Of a stretch of 64,000 bases of DNA, positions 54,159 through 63,567 are shown piece by piece. Every line of letters starts with the position of its first letter. The first letter of the stretch is position 1. The DNA is from Sporomusa ovata DSM 2662. Lineage in GTDB: Bacteria > Bacillota > Negativicutes > Sporomusales > Sporomusaceae. The DNA lies in contig NZ_ASXP01000002.1 in assembly GCF_000445445.1 (NCBI RefSeq), forward strand, positions 124,001 through 188,000, in the 5' to 3' direction. Both the position numbers and the translations under genes were made by a program. The notes beneath the pieces were generated by a model. That model did no database searches. It was not told the origin of the DNA and saw only the letters and a list, made by a program, of their open reading frames with translations.

Positions 54159-54758
54159 TTATTTAAAAAATTTTATCCGTTCTGCCAGCGGCTGAAACTC
54201 TTTGTCGCCAGGTGCTGCTGTAGGTTTACCAAATGGCATCTGCGCGATCAGCTTCCATTTCGCCGGTATGCTCCACTCTTGCTTGACGGCTTCGTCAATA
54301 AGAGGATTGTAATGCTGCAATGATACACCGAAACCTTCCAGCTCCAACGCTACCCAAATCACATGTTGCAGCATGCCGGAAGCTTGATTGGACCAGATGG
54401 GGAAATTGTCACTATACGTTGGGAATTGCTTTTGCATATTTTCAACAACTGCCATATCTTCAAAGAAAAGCACCGAACCATATCCATTAGCAAAACTATT
54501 AATTTTTTCTTCTGTCTGAGCAAATCGTTCGGCCGGAACTATTTTTTTAAGCTCATTTTTGGCAATATTCCACAGTACATCGTGGTGTTTTCCTACGAGA
54601 ATAGCCACTCTGGCACTTTGCGAATTAAACGCTGAGGGGGTATACTTGACAGCCTCCTGGATAACCTGGTGAATACGTTCATCTGTAATAACAGTTTCTT
54701 TACTAATATTGTAAAAGGTTCTTCTGTTTTTCACTGCCGCCAAATACGTTTTCTCCAT
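54159..54758 (-). CDS. Nitroreductase family protein (oxygen-insensitive, YdfN/HBN1-like)
   Basis: 199 aa. FMN-binding fold: KNRRTFYNISKE at the start, TPSAFNSQSARVAIL, ASGMLQHVIWVALELEGFGV. NAD(P)H-dependent flavin enzyme; substrate unknown. Start at 54758 with GGAGG. Inverted repeat TAAGCGTTAGC / GCTAACGCTTA at 54121-54155 follows. Confidence 0.93.
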   Translation of the reverse strand: MEKTYLAAVKNRRTFYNISKETVITDERIHQVIQEAVKYTPSAFNSQSARVAILVGKHHDVLWNIAKNELKKIVPAERFAQTEEKINSFANGYGSVLFFEDMAVVENMQKQFPTYSDNFPIWSNQASGMLQHVIWVALELEGFGVSLQHYNPLIDEAVKQEWSIPAKWKLIAQMPFGKPTAAPGDKEFQPLAERIKFFK

Positions 54759-55045
54759 GTTCTCAACCTCCATTTAATATTTCCTATTCATTGAAAATTT
54801 ATATTTATTATTAAATATACTTCGCTACACTATCCTACTTACCTTGTTGCTTATTGCTTCCGAGGTTAAAATTTTTATTACATTATTCGACATAAATTTC
54901 TTCTATTGTTGTTATTTCGCTTTATTACTACATATGTGAAAATAATAACTATATTCCAATACAGGATTTGCCGAATTCAACTAGAATATTACTAATTAGT
55001 TAGAAAATTCGGTACCTTACTAACAACATATAAGGGGGAATTTAC

Positions 55046-56104
55046 ATGAGCCAGCAGGGCCCACAAAACAGAGCCGTTAGTTATGAAGTGAATTTAGACA
55101 CTCTTAAGCTAACCGATGTAATCGATATTGAGTTTCTACAAAAATTTCAGGATGATTTTGCTAAAGGCGTTGGTGTAGCCAGCGTCACAGTTGATCAGGA
55201 CGGCAAGCCAGTGACAAATCCCAGTATGTATACCAGATTCTGTACAGACTATACCCATTCGACAGAATGTGGTGACAAACGCTGTGCGGAATCACATCGC
55301 AAAGGCGGCGAAGAAGCCGTACGCACCGGTAAACCTTTTGTGTTCGAATGCCATGCAGGGTTGATTGACTTTGCTGCACCGATAGTAATTGAAGGAAAGT
55401 TGCTGGGAACAATCTTAGGCGGTCAAGTTCTCACGTCAAGTCCTGACGAACAAAAATACAGAAGAATCGCTGGCGAAATTGGCGTTGACGCCGACGGCTA
55501 TGTCGAAGCTACCAAAGAAGTACGCATCCTGTCAAGAGAGAGTATCGAATCAGCCGCCAATGTACTTTTCACGGTTGCTAACAATATGTCCAAGAATGCC
55601 TTTCAGCATCGAAAACTTAAAGCAGTAGCCATGGTATTAGATGACAGCCTGCATCAAATTTCGGCCACTATGGAGGAATTAGCCGCTTCGGCTGGCACAG
55701 TAAGTGACAATCAGGCTAATTTAAATTCTGAAATTGGTAATGTTAGCTCGGTTACCGGTGAGATCAATAGTGTTATGGATCTTATCAAAGAAATCGCCGA
55801 TGAAACCCGGCTGTTAGGTTTAAATGCAGCTATTGAAGCGGCCCGGGCAGGCGAGGCTGGTCTGGGCTTTGGCGTTGTGGCGCAAGAGATTAGAAAGCTA
55901 TCCGCAGACTCCAAAGCAACGGTTGGTAAAATCAAAGAATTTACAACCCTAATAAGAAATTCTGTTGATCGCACCGTTACTATGGGTAGTGAAACTGCGC
56001 TAACTGTTGAACAACAAGCAGCAGCTATTCAAGAGGTAACCGCCAGTGTACAGGAAATCACTAGCATAACTGAACAATTAACAGCTTTGGCAAATGAAAC
56101 CTGA
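55046..56104 (+). CDS. Soluble chemoreceptor with PocR sensory domain
   Basis: 352 aa, no membrane segment. PocR domain at about 15-185 with conserved Cys (FCTDYTHSTECGDKRCAESH, FECHAGLIDFAAPI), then a short MCP signalling hairpin whose tip reads LLGLNAAIEAARAGEAGLGF. PocR domains sense small hydrocarbon-type ligands such as 1,3-propanediol; the Cys set could hold metal or sense redox. AAGGGGG ribosome site. Followed by its own cheW. Confidence 0.93.
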   Translation: MSQQGPQNRAVSYEVNLDTLKLTDVIDIEFLQKFQDDFAKGVGVASVTVDQDGKPVTNPSMYTRFCTDYTHSTECGDKRCAESHRKGGEEAVRTGKPFVFECHAGLIDFAAPIVIEGKLLGTILGGQVLTSSPDEQKYRRIAGEIGVDADGYVEATKEVRILSRESIESAANVLFTVANNMSKNAFQHRKLKAVAMVLDDSLHQISATMEELAASAGTVSDNQANLNSEIGNVSSVTGEINSVMDLIKEIADETRLLGLNAAIEAARAGEAGLGFGVVAQEIRKLSADSKATVGKIKEFTTLIRNSVDRTVTMGSETALTVEQQAAAIQEVTASVQEITSITEQLTALANET

Positions 56105-56130
56105 TCTAGTAGGAACGGAGGAATAAGCTT

Positions 56131-56619
56131 ATGGCAAACATCCAGTTAGTCATTTTTGAAATTGATGGCAGTGAATACGGCATTGATGCCTTAACTGTTA
56201 ATGGCATTTTACGAGCCCAAAAATACAAAATACAGAAAATACCCGGACTTCCACGCGAAATCGAGGGTATGATCAATCTCCGCGGACAAGTAAACTATAT
56301 CTTTAACTTACGCAAGAAATTCGGGCTAAGCGAAATATCTGACGCAGAAGAAACCAAATTTATCATGCTGAATATTAATGGACAGGTCGTCGGTTGTATT
56401 GCCGACGAAGTAACAGATATTGTTCACTTTAATGAAGAAGATTTACAACCAGCGCCCACCCTGGGTAGCAATCTTACCCTAACCTACATAAAGGGAATCG
56501 GCAAAGTGGATGAGCGTATGATTATTATTCTTGATCCTATACAACTGCTATCTACAAAAGAGCGGTTAGATTTAGAAACTCCGTTGGTAAAACTATCTGA
56601 TTTAGCCATTCCCTCTTAA
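56131..56619 (+). CDS. cheW: CheW coupling protein
   Basis: 162 aa, CheW SH3-like fold: LVIFEIDGSEYGIDALTVNG, IEGMINLRGQVNYIFNLRKK, VVGCIADEVTDIV. It links receptor arrays to CheA and follows the PocR receptor by 26 bp. No CheA is adjacent; the hybrid CheA at 3.3-6 kb already has its own CheW domains, so another kinase is likely. Confidence 0.95.
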   Translation: MANIQLVIFEIDGSEYGIDALTVNGILRAQKYKIQKIPGLPREIEGMINLRGQVNYIFNLRKKFGLSEISDAEETKFIMLNINGQVVGCIADEVTDIVHFNEEDLQPAPTLGSNLTLTYIKGIGKVDERMIIILDPIQLLSTKERLDLETPLVKLSDLAIPS

Positions 56620-56666
56620 CCTGGAAAATCCAATGGGACATTCTTACTGCTACTTATACAAGTGAT

Positions 56667-56710
56667 AAAATGAGCATCCCCTGCGATCGCTAAAGGGGAT
56701 GCTCATTTTA
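56667..56710. terminator. Bidirectional terminator
   Basis: AAAATGAGCATCCCCT / AGGGGATGCTCATTTT between convergent genes. Confidence 0.9.
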
Positions 56711-56758
56711 CTGGTTCAAATCTATACCTATAGCTCGTTTTCGATCACTGCCGCTTAC

Positions 56759-57961
56759 TTACTTGCTCACACAATTCCGACCCTTCTCCTTAGCACGATA
56801 AAGGGCGGAATCGGCAGCTTTTATTACTGCTTCGGTTTCTTTATTCTTCTCGCTACGTTCTGCTAACCCGATGCTAATGGTTACGGATAGTTTTTTAACA
56901 GCTGGTTTTCGCTTGGTCTTTTTCATTTGTCGCTTCTGGTACGCATAAGGAGTTTTCTCTACTGCCATTCGCAATTTTTCCAGGTGGGGTATAGCGTCTG
57001 CGCTGGTAGTGTAAGGGAATAGTATCGTAAATTCCTCACCGCCGTAGCGAAAGGCCTTGCCACCTCCTCCGACCTTTTTGAGCACAGAAGCCACAAGGCG
57101 CAGTACCTCATCGCCGGTATCGTGTCCATATGTATCATTAAATTTTTTAAAAAAGTCGATATCCACCATAGCAATCGTATATTCGCCCCTCAGTTTCATT
57201 AGTTCTTCTTTAAGAGCACGCCGGGCAGGCAAACCTGTAAGCTCATCCAGGTAAGCCATTGAATACGAATCCTGGATAACAGCCATAATAAGTAGTATTC
57301 CGGCTGTACCAAAGAAAATAGGGATTGCTAACGGCGCGGCTTTTAAATGCAGCGCCAGCATGGAAGCAACCAGCACAGCGTTAAAGGTATTATTCATATA
57401 CGAATAATGCTGTAACTGCGTTCTTAAAACTAATATGAACGCAGCACTATACACCAAAATAGCGGGTTGCGGAATTGTTGTAATAACAAACATATCTACC
57501 GCCAGCGACGGCTCCTGGTAAAAAGAATTGAGTAATGTGTCATCATTCGATGTAACTGCCAGTGCAATATAAAACATTTGGGAAGCAATAATACCAAAAC
57601 GCCCTAATCCCCAAAAATTAAATATACCTCTTTCTTTTATTAAAGAAAAGATAAATATGTTTATCGGCAGTAAAATGCAAATAGCAGCATAAATTATCCT
57701 TGAAAAAGCGGGAATTGCAATAGCTGTTGCCAAATCACTGAGAGCATACTGCGAAATTGCAAGTACTATCATCATAAAGAAGACCCGACTGCGATTAAAC
57801 CACCAACTCAACACCAGGCCAATACCATATATGCCATAAGAAAAGTTTGCAATAGCTGCAGGTAACAAGTAATTATTCATAAGTAAGCGCGAATAGACTA
57901 TACCCATGATAAGAAGTAATCCAAAAGGAATTGTAGTAAATAATGACATTATTTTGGCCAT
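56759..57961 (-). CDS. Membrane diguanylate cyclase
   Basis: 400 aa. Six or seven hydrophobic segments in the first 215 residues form a membrane sensor, then a GGDEF domain (LDELTGLPARRALKEEL, VDIDFFKKFNDTYGHDTGDE, RYGGEEFTILFPY). No RxxD inhibitory site before GGEEF. Expected to synthesise c-di-GMP in response to a membrane signal. Confidence 0.94.
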   Translation of the reverse strand: MAKIMSLFTTIPFGLLLIMGIVYSRLLMNNYLLPAAIANFSYGIYGIGLVLSWWFNRSRVFFMMIVLAISQYALSDLATAIAIPAFSRIIYAAICILLPINIFIFSLIKERGIFNFWGLGRFGIIASQMFYIALAVTSNDDTLLNSFYQEPSLAVDMFVITTIPQPAILVYSAAFILVLRTQLQHYSYMNNTFNAVLVASMLALHLKAAPLAIPIFFGTAGILLIMAVIQDSYSMAYLDELTGLPARRALKEELMKLRGEYTIAMVDIDFFKKFNDTYGHDTGDEVLRLVASVLKKVGGGGKAFRYGGEEFTILFPYTTSADAIPHLEKLRMAVEKTPYAYQKRQMKKTKRKPAVKKLSVTISIGLAERSEKNKETEAVIKAADSALYRAKEKGRNCVSK

Positions 57962-58013
57962 TGGGTTTGCTAAAGTCCCCTTTCGGTATTTGTTAACTTT
58001 CTTATTATACCAA

Positions 58014-58060
58014 TAAAACAGGCATCTGTAGATATATACGTCTACAGATGCCTGTTTTTT
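58014..58060. terminator. Bidirectional terminator
   Basis: AAAACAGGCATCTGTAGA / TCTACAGATGCCTGTTTTTT. Confidence 0.9.
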
Positions 58061-58073
58061 ACCTTCCGTCCTA

Positions 58074-58700
58074 TCAGCTTGACACCTGCGGCGCCAACTT
58101 GATCAGTCTTTGGGCAAGATATCCCCCCAAAGCAATAATGCTTTCGATATGCAAAAAATACTCAATTGAAGGATCAAAAAGCATAGTAGCATTGGCTGGT
58201 ATTTCCCCGTCGCCCTCCCACAAAGTGACACACAAAGGCGTTTTCGGAAATACGGGAAAATATGCAGATACATCACCAAATTTGGCCATCTGCCCACCAA
58301 GAATAGCGGCACAAGCAAGAAATGCTCCCGTCTGCTGACCAAAAGCCTTGATCAAGCCACAAATTGCATCTTTATGAAAAGCGGGATAAAACAGCATACC
58401 CCCGTTGGGTATCTCTTTCAAACTCACCCATTTACCTGTTACCTCTGCGGTTGTTTGAAAAAAGGATAGATAGTGCAATACCAATATGGCGGCACTAATC
58501 TCGGGAGTTTCACCATCGTTTTCGCGCACTATGGTTTCCCGTGCCAGATCGACAATATAGTTCTCATTGAGAAAAGGCACAATAAATTGCTGCTTTCCTG
58601 GTAAATAGTGAACTTGCATATTGCGGGCAATGTCTGTCGGCTCTTTTTGTTTTACATCCTGCCAACCTTTATCATACGCCACACGGTAGTTACTTTTCAT
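58074..58700 (-). CDS. DUF3786 family protein
   Basis: 208 aa, soluble. Matches the DUF3786 pattern: ILVLHYLSFF, GKWVSLKEIPNGGMLFYPAF, FPKTPLCVTLWEGDGEIPAN, MLFDPSIEYFLHIE. Common in Clostridia and Negativicutes, sometimes near corrinoid or acetogenesis genes; function unknown. ATG 58700 with GGAGGGAGG. Confidence 0.85.
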   Translation of the reverse strand: MKSNYRVAYDKGWQDVKQKEPTDIARNMQVHYLPGKQQFIVPFLNENYIVDLARETIVRENDGETPEISAAILVLHYLSFFQTTAEVTGKWVSLKEIPNGGMLFYPAFHKDAICGLIKAFGQQTGAFLACAAILGGQMAKFGDVSAYFPVFPKTPLCVTLWEGDGEIPANATMLFDPSIEYFLHIESIIALGGYLAQRLIKLAPQVSS

Positions 58701-58827
58701 ACTCCGCCTCCCTCCGCACCAATCATTGGACGATTTTCCTATGTTTCTTGGTTCTAATTCTTCAAATTTCACAAAATTCCTCTACTATTTAAGACAGCAA
58801 ATCCCGTGTTGTAAAGTAATTTCCAGA

Positions 58828-59838
58828 CTACTTATTGACGATACTCCCAATTTTCTTCAAGGCAATCGACAAAGTTCCATCCGGATTATTAATAAACTCA
58901 ATATATTCATTGTTTTGAAAATAGTCTACAGGAAATGTAATTTCAATGCCTGTATCGGTTTTAATCTTATGGCTTTTCCCTGCTTTGATGGCCAAATCTT
59001 TATCAATTTTCACCGTTGCGGGAATCCCGGCCTTTTCTACTTCCTGAATATATTCTTGCTGCATAAGCGGCGAGGAAGGAAACACGGCCTTGCCTAACTC
59101 CACTGGATCAAGGTATTCAGATACCTCGGTGTTCTCAACAATATAACTCTTGCTTTTTAAAGCAGCTGTAACCGTACTTTCTCCATGATTTTCGGCTACT
59201 GTCCGGGCAATCGAATTTACCAGTTCGAGCGTACTCTTGGGAGAAATAAGGGAACTGCATTCCAGTATATGGTCAGCAATTATATATGTCTCTATGCCGT
59301 TAACTGACCGCTTTTTCTCAATAAACTTAATGTCCAGCGAATCCACATTAATAAAGGCATATTCCTCAATTTTTTGCGAAAGGCTAGGTAAAATCGCATA
59401 ATGGTTGATAATATCATTTTTGAGCTGGTCATTCTCCTGAACTACTTGATGAATAAAGCCCACCCGATTCGTGCATTTCAAGAGGCCAATTACCCGGTTA
59501 TCATCGATAGTAAAATCGCAGAGCAGCACATCGGTAGAGTCTAGCGTATCAGACTGAGCGATTGCTGTATACATTAATTCTGCTACATATACCGAAAAAC
59601 TGATAAAGTCTAATGTACCGGCAATATACTCTGACATTTGACTTTTAAACTTACTATTGGGATAAAAAGTACCTGATTTCGCATTTTGCCCGGTATACGA
59701 TTTTTCAATATGCTTGGCTAAAAAGCTTATAACACTGTTGCTTTCCCGGTCTAATTCCTGCTGTGAAAAAACAGTTACCCCAGAATTAAAGTCTAATATG
59801 TGTAGTATTGCTCTGTTTATTGTGATCAACATTGGCAT
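58828..59838 (-). CDS. Nucleoid-associated protein, NdpA/YejK family
   Basis: 336 aa. The 37-kDa nucleoid-associated family: starts ITINRAILHILDFNSG, has SFSVYVAELMYTAIAQSD-type mid region and VGFIHQVVQENDQLKNDII. Possible DNA-binding protein of unknown role. RBS AGAGGACG. Confidence 0.85.
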   Translation of the reverse strand: MPMLITINRAILHILDFNSGVTVFSQQELDRESNSVISFLAKHIEKSYTGQNAKSGTFYPNSKFKSQMSEYIAGTLDFISFSVYVAELMYTAIAQSDTLDSTDVLLCDFTIDDNRVIGLLKCTNRVGFIHQVVQENDQLKNDIINHYAILPSLSQKIEEYAFINVDSLDIKFIEKKRSVNGIETYIIADHILECSSLISPKSTLELVNSIARTVAENHGESTVTAALKSKSYIVENTEVSEYLDPVELGKAVFPSSPLMQQEYIQEVEKAGIPATVKIDKDLAIKAGKSHKIKTDTGIEITFPVDYFQNNEYIEFINNPDGTLSIALKKIGSIVNK

Positions 59839-59958
59839 CGTCCTCTTCTCTTCCTGGTTGCTGGCTATAGCTTTCTTGCTGCTATGGCAATCCAGTCATT
59901 ATCAACGCATAATTTGCTCCTGTCAAGTCGCCCCAGACTATCTTAATGGCAAGACATT

Positions 59959-61584
59959 CTATTGTCTCGTTCTTGCCAGCAATTCATGGTATTCCCGCTC
60001 TAGCTGTGCTACCTTCTCTTTTTCTTTCGCCACAGATAACCTGCTAAGGACCTCTGACAGTCGATAGTCCAGAATAATTTGTTCTTCCTGCGTTTTGTTG
60101 TTTTTGGCGTCATTTTGGTGGTTGATATATTGACTGTAATTTCCCTGCAACAAACTGAGCTTACCGGATTCGATAATCATAAGATGAGTTGCTACCTTAT
60201 CAATAAACTGCCGGTCATGCGATACGAACAACATGGTTCCCTGATAGGCGCTCAAAACCGTCTCCAAAGCCTCGACAGAAGGTAGATCAAGGTAATTTGT
60301 CGGTTCATCCAAAAACAAAACATTGGCTTCACTGGCAATAATCTTCGCCAGGCCCACTCGCGTCCGCTCACCGCCACTTAATATACACGCCTGTTTAAAT
60401 ACATCTTCACGGCGAAACAGCAATTGCGCTAGCAAATTCCGAATAATACCCTCCTCATAAATGGTTGTTGCCATAATATTATCAAGAACTGATTTATTCA
60501 GTTCCAGGTCATCCATGCCTTGTCTAAAATAACCGATGCGCGCTTTGGCTGACACATAAATCGACGCTTCACGTTTGTCAATCATATTTAATAGCGTAGT
60601 CTTGCCACAGCCATTATCACCCAGCAGCGCCACCTTCTGACCCTTCAGCAGGCTGAATTCGGCGGCCTCAAATATAACGCGATTACCAAATTTTTTACTA
60701 ATTTTCTCTCCCCGGACAACTACCTTGCTATATAAGCCGCCGGTATTGGCAAAATCAAACGCCACAGCCAGACTTTCTTTTGGTTTTTCCTTGATCGCCA
60801 GCTTATCCAGTCTGGACTCCAGGGATTTAACAGCCTTATTGAGATTTGCCTTTGCCTTTTGATCTCCCATTTTGTGAAGCCTGGCTTCGGAATTGCCCAT
60901 CCGTTTGGGCGTTTTTCGTGTTGATGCAGAGCGGCTCTTACGGTCAACAATAGCCACTTCCAGTTGGTTTTTCTCCTGAATATAATTTTCATACTCGCGT
61001 TCCCGTCGTTTTTGTTCCGTTTCCTTTTGCCTACAATAACTGGTATAGTTGCCCCGGTAAACCTTTACTTCGCCGTCCTCAAGTTCCCAAATACCTGTGC
61101 ATACGGCATCAAGCAGCTCACGGTCATGGGACACCACAACCAACGCTCCTGCAAATTGCTGGAGCTTAGACTGTAAAAGAGCTGTGCCTTTTATGTCTAA
61201 ATTTGCTGATGGCTCATCAGCAAACAGTAAGGAGCTTTCTTCACTAAGAGCTGCCGCAATTTTATAGCGAGTTCTTTCCCCTCCACTCATAAAATCCGTA
61301 TAATTTCGTCTGGTTGCAAATTGTCGGCCAACAACTGGATTGACCATCTGCCTGATATCCTCTAGGGAATCAAGTTGTGTAATGCTGGAAAATTTGCAAT
61401 ATCTGCTGACATACCCTTCTTCTGGTTGCACTTTACCTGCCATAATTCCTAGCAGGGTGGACTTTCCTGCACCATTTTGGCCTATCACACCAATTTTTTC
61501 ACCTTCAGCCAGTGTAAGCCGATCAATCCTGAACAAGCAGCGTTCTCCCGCATACTTACTGATTTTTTCTAATTTTAATAACAG
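59959..61584 (-). CDS. ABC-F protein, probable antibiotic-resistance ribosome protector
   Basis: About 541 aa. Two ABC domains with no membrane part: Walker A GQNGAGKST and GDNGCGKTT, signatures MSGGERTRY and LSGGERTRV, Walker B LLFADEPSANLD and VLFLDEPTNYLD, a charged inter-domain linker. Translation must begin upstream of TTG 61536, since LKLEKISKYAGERCLF precedes it in frame; the best start is an unusual CTG at 61584, seven bases after AAGGAGG. The attenuator leader argues for ribosome-targeting drug induction (Msr/Vml/Lsa-type role). Confidence 0.9.
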   Translation of the reverse strand: MLLKLEKISKYAGERCLFRIDRLTLAEGEKIGVIGQNGAGKSTLLGIMAGKVQPEEGYVSRYCKFSSITQLDSLEDIRQMVNPVVGRQFATRRNYTDFMSGGERTRYKIAAALSEESSLLFADEPSANLDIKGTALLQSKLQQFAGALVVVSHDRELLDAVCTGIWELEDGEVKVYRGNYTSYCRQKETEQKRREREYENYIQEKNQLEVAIVDRKSRSASTRKTPKRMGNSEARLHKMGDQKAKANLNKAVKSLESRLDKLAIKEKPKESLAVAFDFANTGGLYSKVVVRGEKISKKFGNRVIFEAAEFSLLKGQKVALLGDNGCGKTTLLNMIDKREASIYVSAKARIGYFRQGMDDLELNKSVLDNIMATTIYEEGIIRNLLAQLLFRREDVFKQACILSGGERTRVGLAKIIASEANVLFLDEPTNYLDLPSVEALETVLSAYQGTMLFVSHDRQFIDKVATHLMIIESGKLSLLQGNYSQYINHQNDAKNNKTQEEQIILDYRLSEVLSRLSVAKEKEKVAQLEREYHELLARTRQ

Positions 61585-61790
61585 AAAAACCCCTCCTTTT
61601 TGATAAAGAGGGGATGATGTACAGACAAAAGGGCATAAAGAAACATACGTCTATACCCAATCCCCTTTAGAATCACAAAAGAGCACCAAAACAAACCTGT
61701 CTCATACCAGGCTATGTTTTCTCCACGCTCTTTTGGGGTTACTAAAGAATGATTAGCGCATGTCAGTTGTACCTTTTTCCCTTTCAACCT
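61584..61790 (-). promoter_or_regulatory. Attenuator leader of the ABC-F gene
   Basis: The minus strand has a 3' terminator (CCCCTCTTT / AAAGGAGGGG then TTTTT, 61613-61584) that also contains the ribosome site of the gene. An upstream AAAGGGGAT can pair with ATCCCC and prevent that hairpin. Another stem CAAAAGAGC / GCTCTTTTG lies before it. A two-codon reading frame ATG CGC TAA (61761-61753) with AAAAAGG upstream could let a stalled ribosome set the fold. Confidence 0.7.
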
Positions 61791-61865
61791 TAAATATGCC
61801 CTATTATTTTATATTATACCTAATTAAAGCATCCTTTTCAAGTTATTGTAAAAAATTGCCAATAC

Positions 61866-62045
61866 TTACTCCTTCTTCTGCTGCTTTTCTACAAAAGCAA
61901 AGCACTCCTGGCCAGATGATTCCTTAACAACAGTCGACGGTATCCGATGACTCTTAAACCCCATCGCTTTGCAGCCATAAGGGAAAACTTTTTCCCAGGT
62001 AATATAATAATATTGGCATTTTATACATCTTGGTTTAGCATTCAT
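61866..62045 (-). CDS. Small Cys-containing protein, 59 aa
   Basis: RCIKCQYYYITWEKVFPYGC, then KAMGFKSHRIPSTVV and SSGQECFAFVEK. The CxxC, later C and C pattern suggests a zinc site; similar small proteins with YGC.A.GFKS..PS..V...SG..C..F are conserved in Firmicutes and Proteobacteria. Function unknown. Confidence 0.75.
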   Translation of the reverse strand: MNAKPRCIKCQYYYITWEKVFPYGCKAMGFKSHRIPSTVVKESSGQECFAFVEKQQKKE

Positions 62046-62155
62046 TTTTAATACCTATACAAATTACTATTGGGGATCTTAGCTGCTTAGCAACTTCTTA
62101 TTTTACATTTTACCCTATAGAAAACCATTGTGCAATTCCAGTGAATTCAAAATCA

Positions 62156-62192
62156 AGGCCCCATAGCCCAACTGGCTACGGAGCCTGTTATT
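62156..62192 (-). terminator. Terminator of the amino-acid permease
   Basis: GGCTCCGTAGCC / GGGCTATGGGGCC stem on the minus strand with a weak T tract. Confidence 0.65.
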
Positions 62193-62198
62193 TACACC

Positions 62199-63554
62199 CT
62201 ACGCTTTTAGTTTCAATTGGTAGGCAATATACAAACACAGCAGCCAAACTGGTGCAATATACAGCGAATAACGCATATCTGGCATAAACGCCATAATAAT
62301 GACAACCAACACTAAAAAAGCCAAACAAAAATAAGACCCCAATGGATAAAATGGCATTTTAAACACGAGCGGTTCCTTAACCTGCACCCGGTGGTTGCGA
62401 AACTTCAACTGGACAATTAAAATGATTGCCCAATTGATAATAATAGATATCGTTGCCAGCGCCATAAAATATAAGAAAACCTTTTCCGGGTCTAAATAGC
62501 TTACCAACACAGTGATTAAGGTAAATGCCGATGAAACCAGCACTGCATTTACCGGCGCACCAGCCGAATTGAGCTTACCAAAAAACTTCGGGGCATTTTT
62601 TTGCTGGGCCAGACCATACAACATTCTGCCATTACTATATAGAGCACTATTGTACGCCGATAAGGCAGCTGTAAGAACTACAAAATTCAACAGATTAGCC
62701 GCGGCGGAGATACCTACATGAGAAAATATCTGGACAAACGGACTGCCTGTTGTCTCCATTTCATTCCAAGGAAATATTGCCAAAATAACCGTCATTGCGC
62801 CTACATAAAATAACAATATTCTCCAGACCACCTGATTAATGGCTTGTGGAATGATTTTCTTAGGATTTTCCGCCTCACCGGCAGTAATACCCACAAGCTC
62901 AACACCGCCAAAGGAAAACATAACTAAAACCAATGACATAACAACTCCATATAGCCCCATAGGAAAAAAACCGCCATGGCTCCACAAATTACTAATGCCG
63001 ACAGGCTGACCGCCATTACCAACCCCGAAAACAATCATGGCAATACCAAAAACAATCATGCCGATAATTGCCAATACCTTGATAATAGCAAACCAAAATT
63101 CAAACTCGCCATAGGCTTTTACATTAATCACATTAATCAAAGTAACAAGCACCAGGCACACCAGTGCCGAAACCCAGGTGGGGATATCAGGCAGCCAATA
63201 ATTAATATAAGTGCCAATAACCGATAATTCGGCCATCCCAACAACGACATAATTGAACCAATAGTTCCAGCCGGCAACAAAACCCGGCAGTTCTCCCCAG
63301 TATTGATAGGCATACTGGCTAAACGAACCAGATACCGGATGGGCTACGGCCATTTCACCTAGCGCCCGCATAATAAAAAAGATAACAATACCGCCAATCA
63401 AATACGATAACGTAATGGCTGGCCCGGCCATTTTTACCACAGTAGCCGAGCCGTAAAATAACCCTGTACCAATAGCTCCCCCTAGTGCAATCATCTGGAT
63501 ATGACGATTCTTGAGGTCACGTCGGATGTGTTGTTCCGTATTTCTAGTTTTCAT
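62199..63554 (-). CDS. Amino-acid permease (APC superfamily, AAT family)
   Basis: About 451 aa, twelve hydrophobic segments. Signature RHIQMIALGGAIGTGLFYGS, FSFGGVELVGITAGEAENP, SAYNSALYSNGRMLYGLA. Proton-coupled uptake of a neutral or aromatic amino acid, Pro or GABA. ATG 63554 with GGGGAG. Begins 13 bp after the RND gene, so possibly cotranscribed. Confidence 0.93.
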   Translation of the reverse strand: MKTRNTEQHIRRDLKNRHIQMIALGGAIGTGLFYGSATVVKMAGPAITLSYLIGGIVIFFIMRALGEMAVAHPVSGSFSQYAYQYWGELPGFVAGWNYWFNYVVVGMAELSVIGTYINYWLPDIPTWVSALVCLVLVTLINVINVKAYGEFEFWFAIIKVLAIIGMIVFGIAMIVFGVGNGGQPVGISNLWSHGGFFPMGLYGVVMSLVLVMFSFGGVELVGITAGEAENPKKIIPQAINQVVWRILLFYVGAMTVILAIFPWNEMETTGSPFVQIFSHVGISAAANLLNFVVLTAALSAYNSALYSNGRMLYGLAQQKNAPKFFGKLNSAGAPVNAVLVSSAFTLITVLVSYLDPEKVFLYFMALATISIIINWAIILIVQLKFRNHRVQVKEPLVFKMPFYPLGSYFCLAFLVLVVIIMAFMPDMRYSLYIAPVWLLCLYIAYQLKLKA

Positions 63555-63567
63555 GTTGCTCCCCTTT

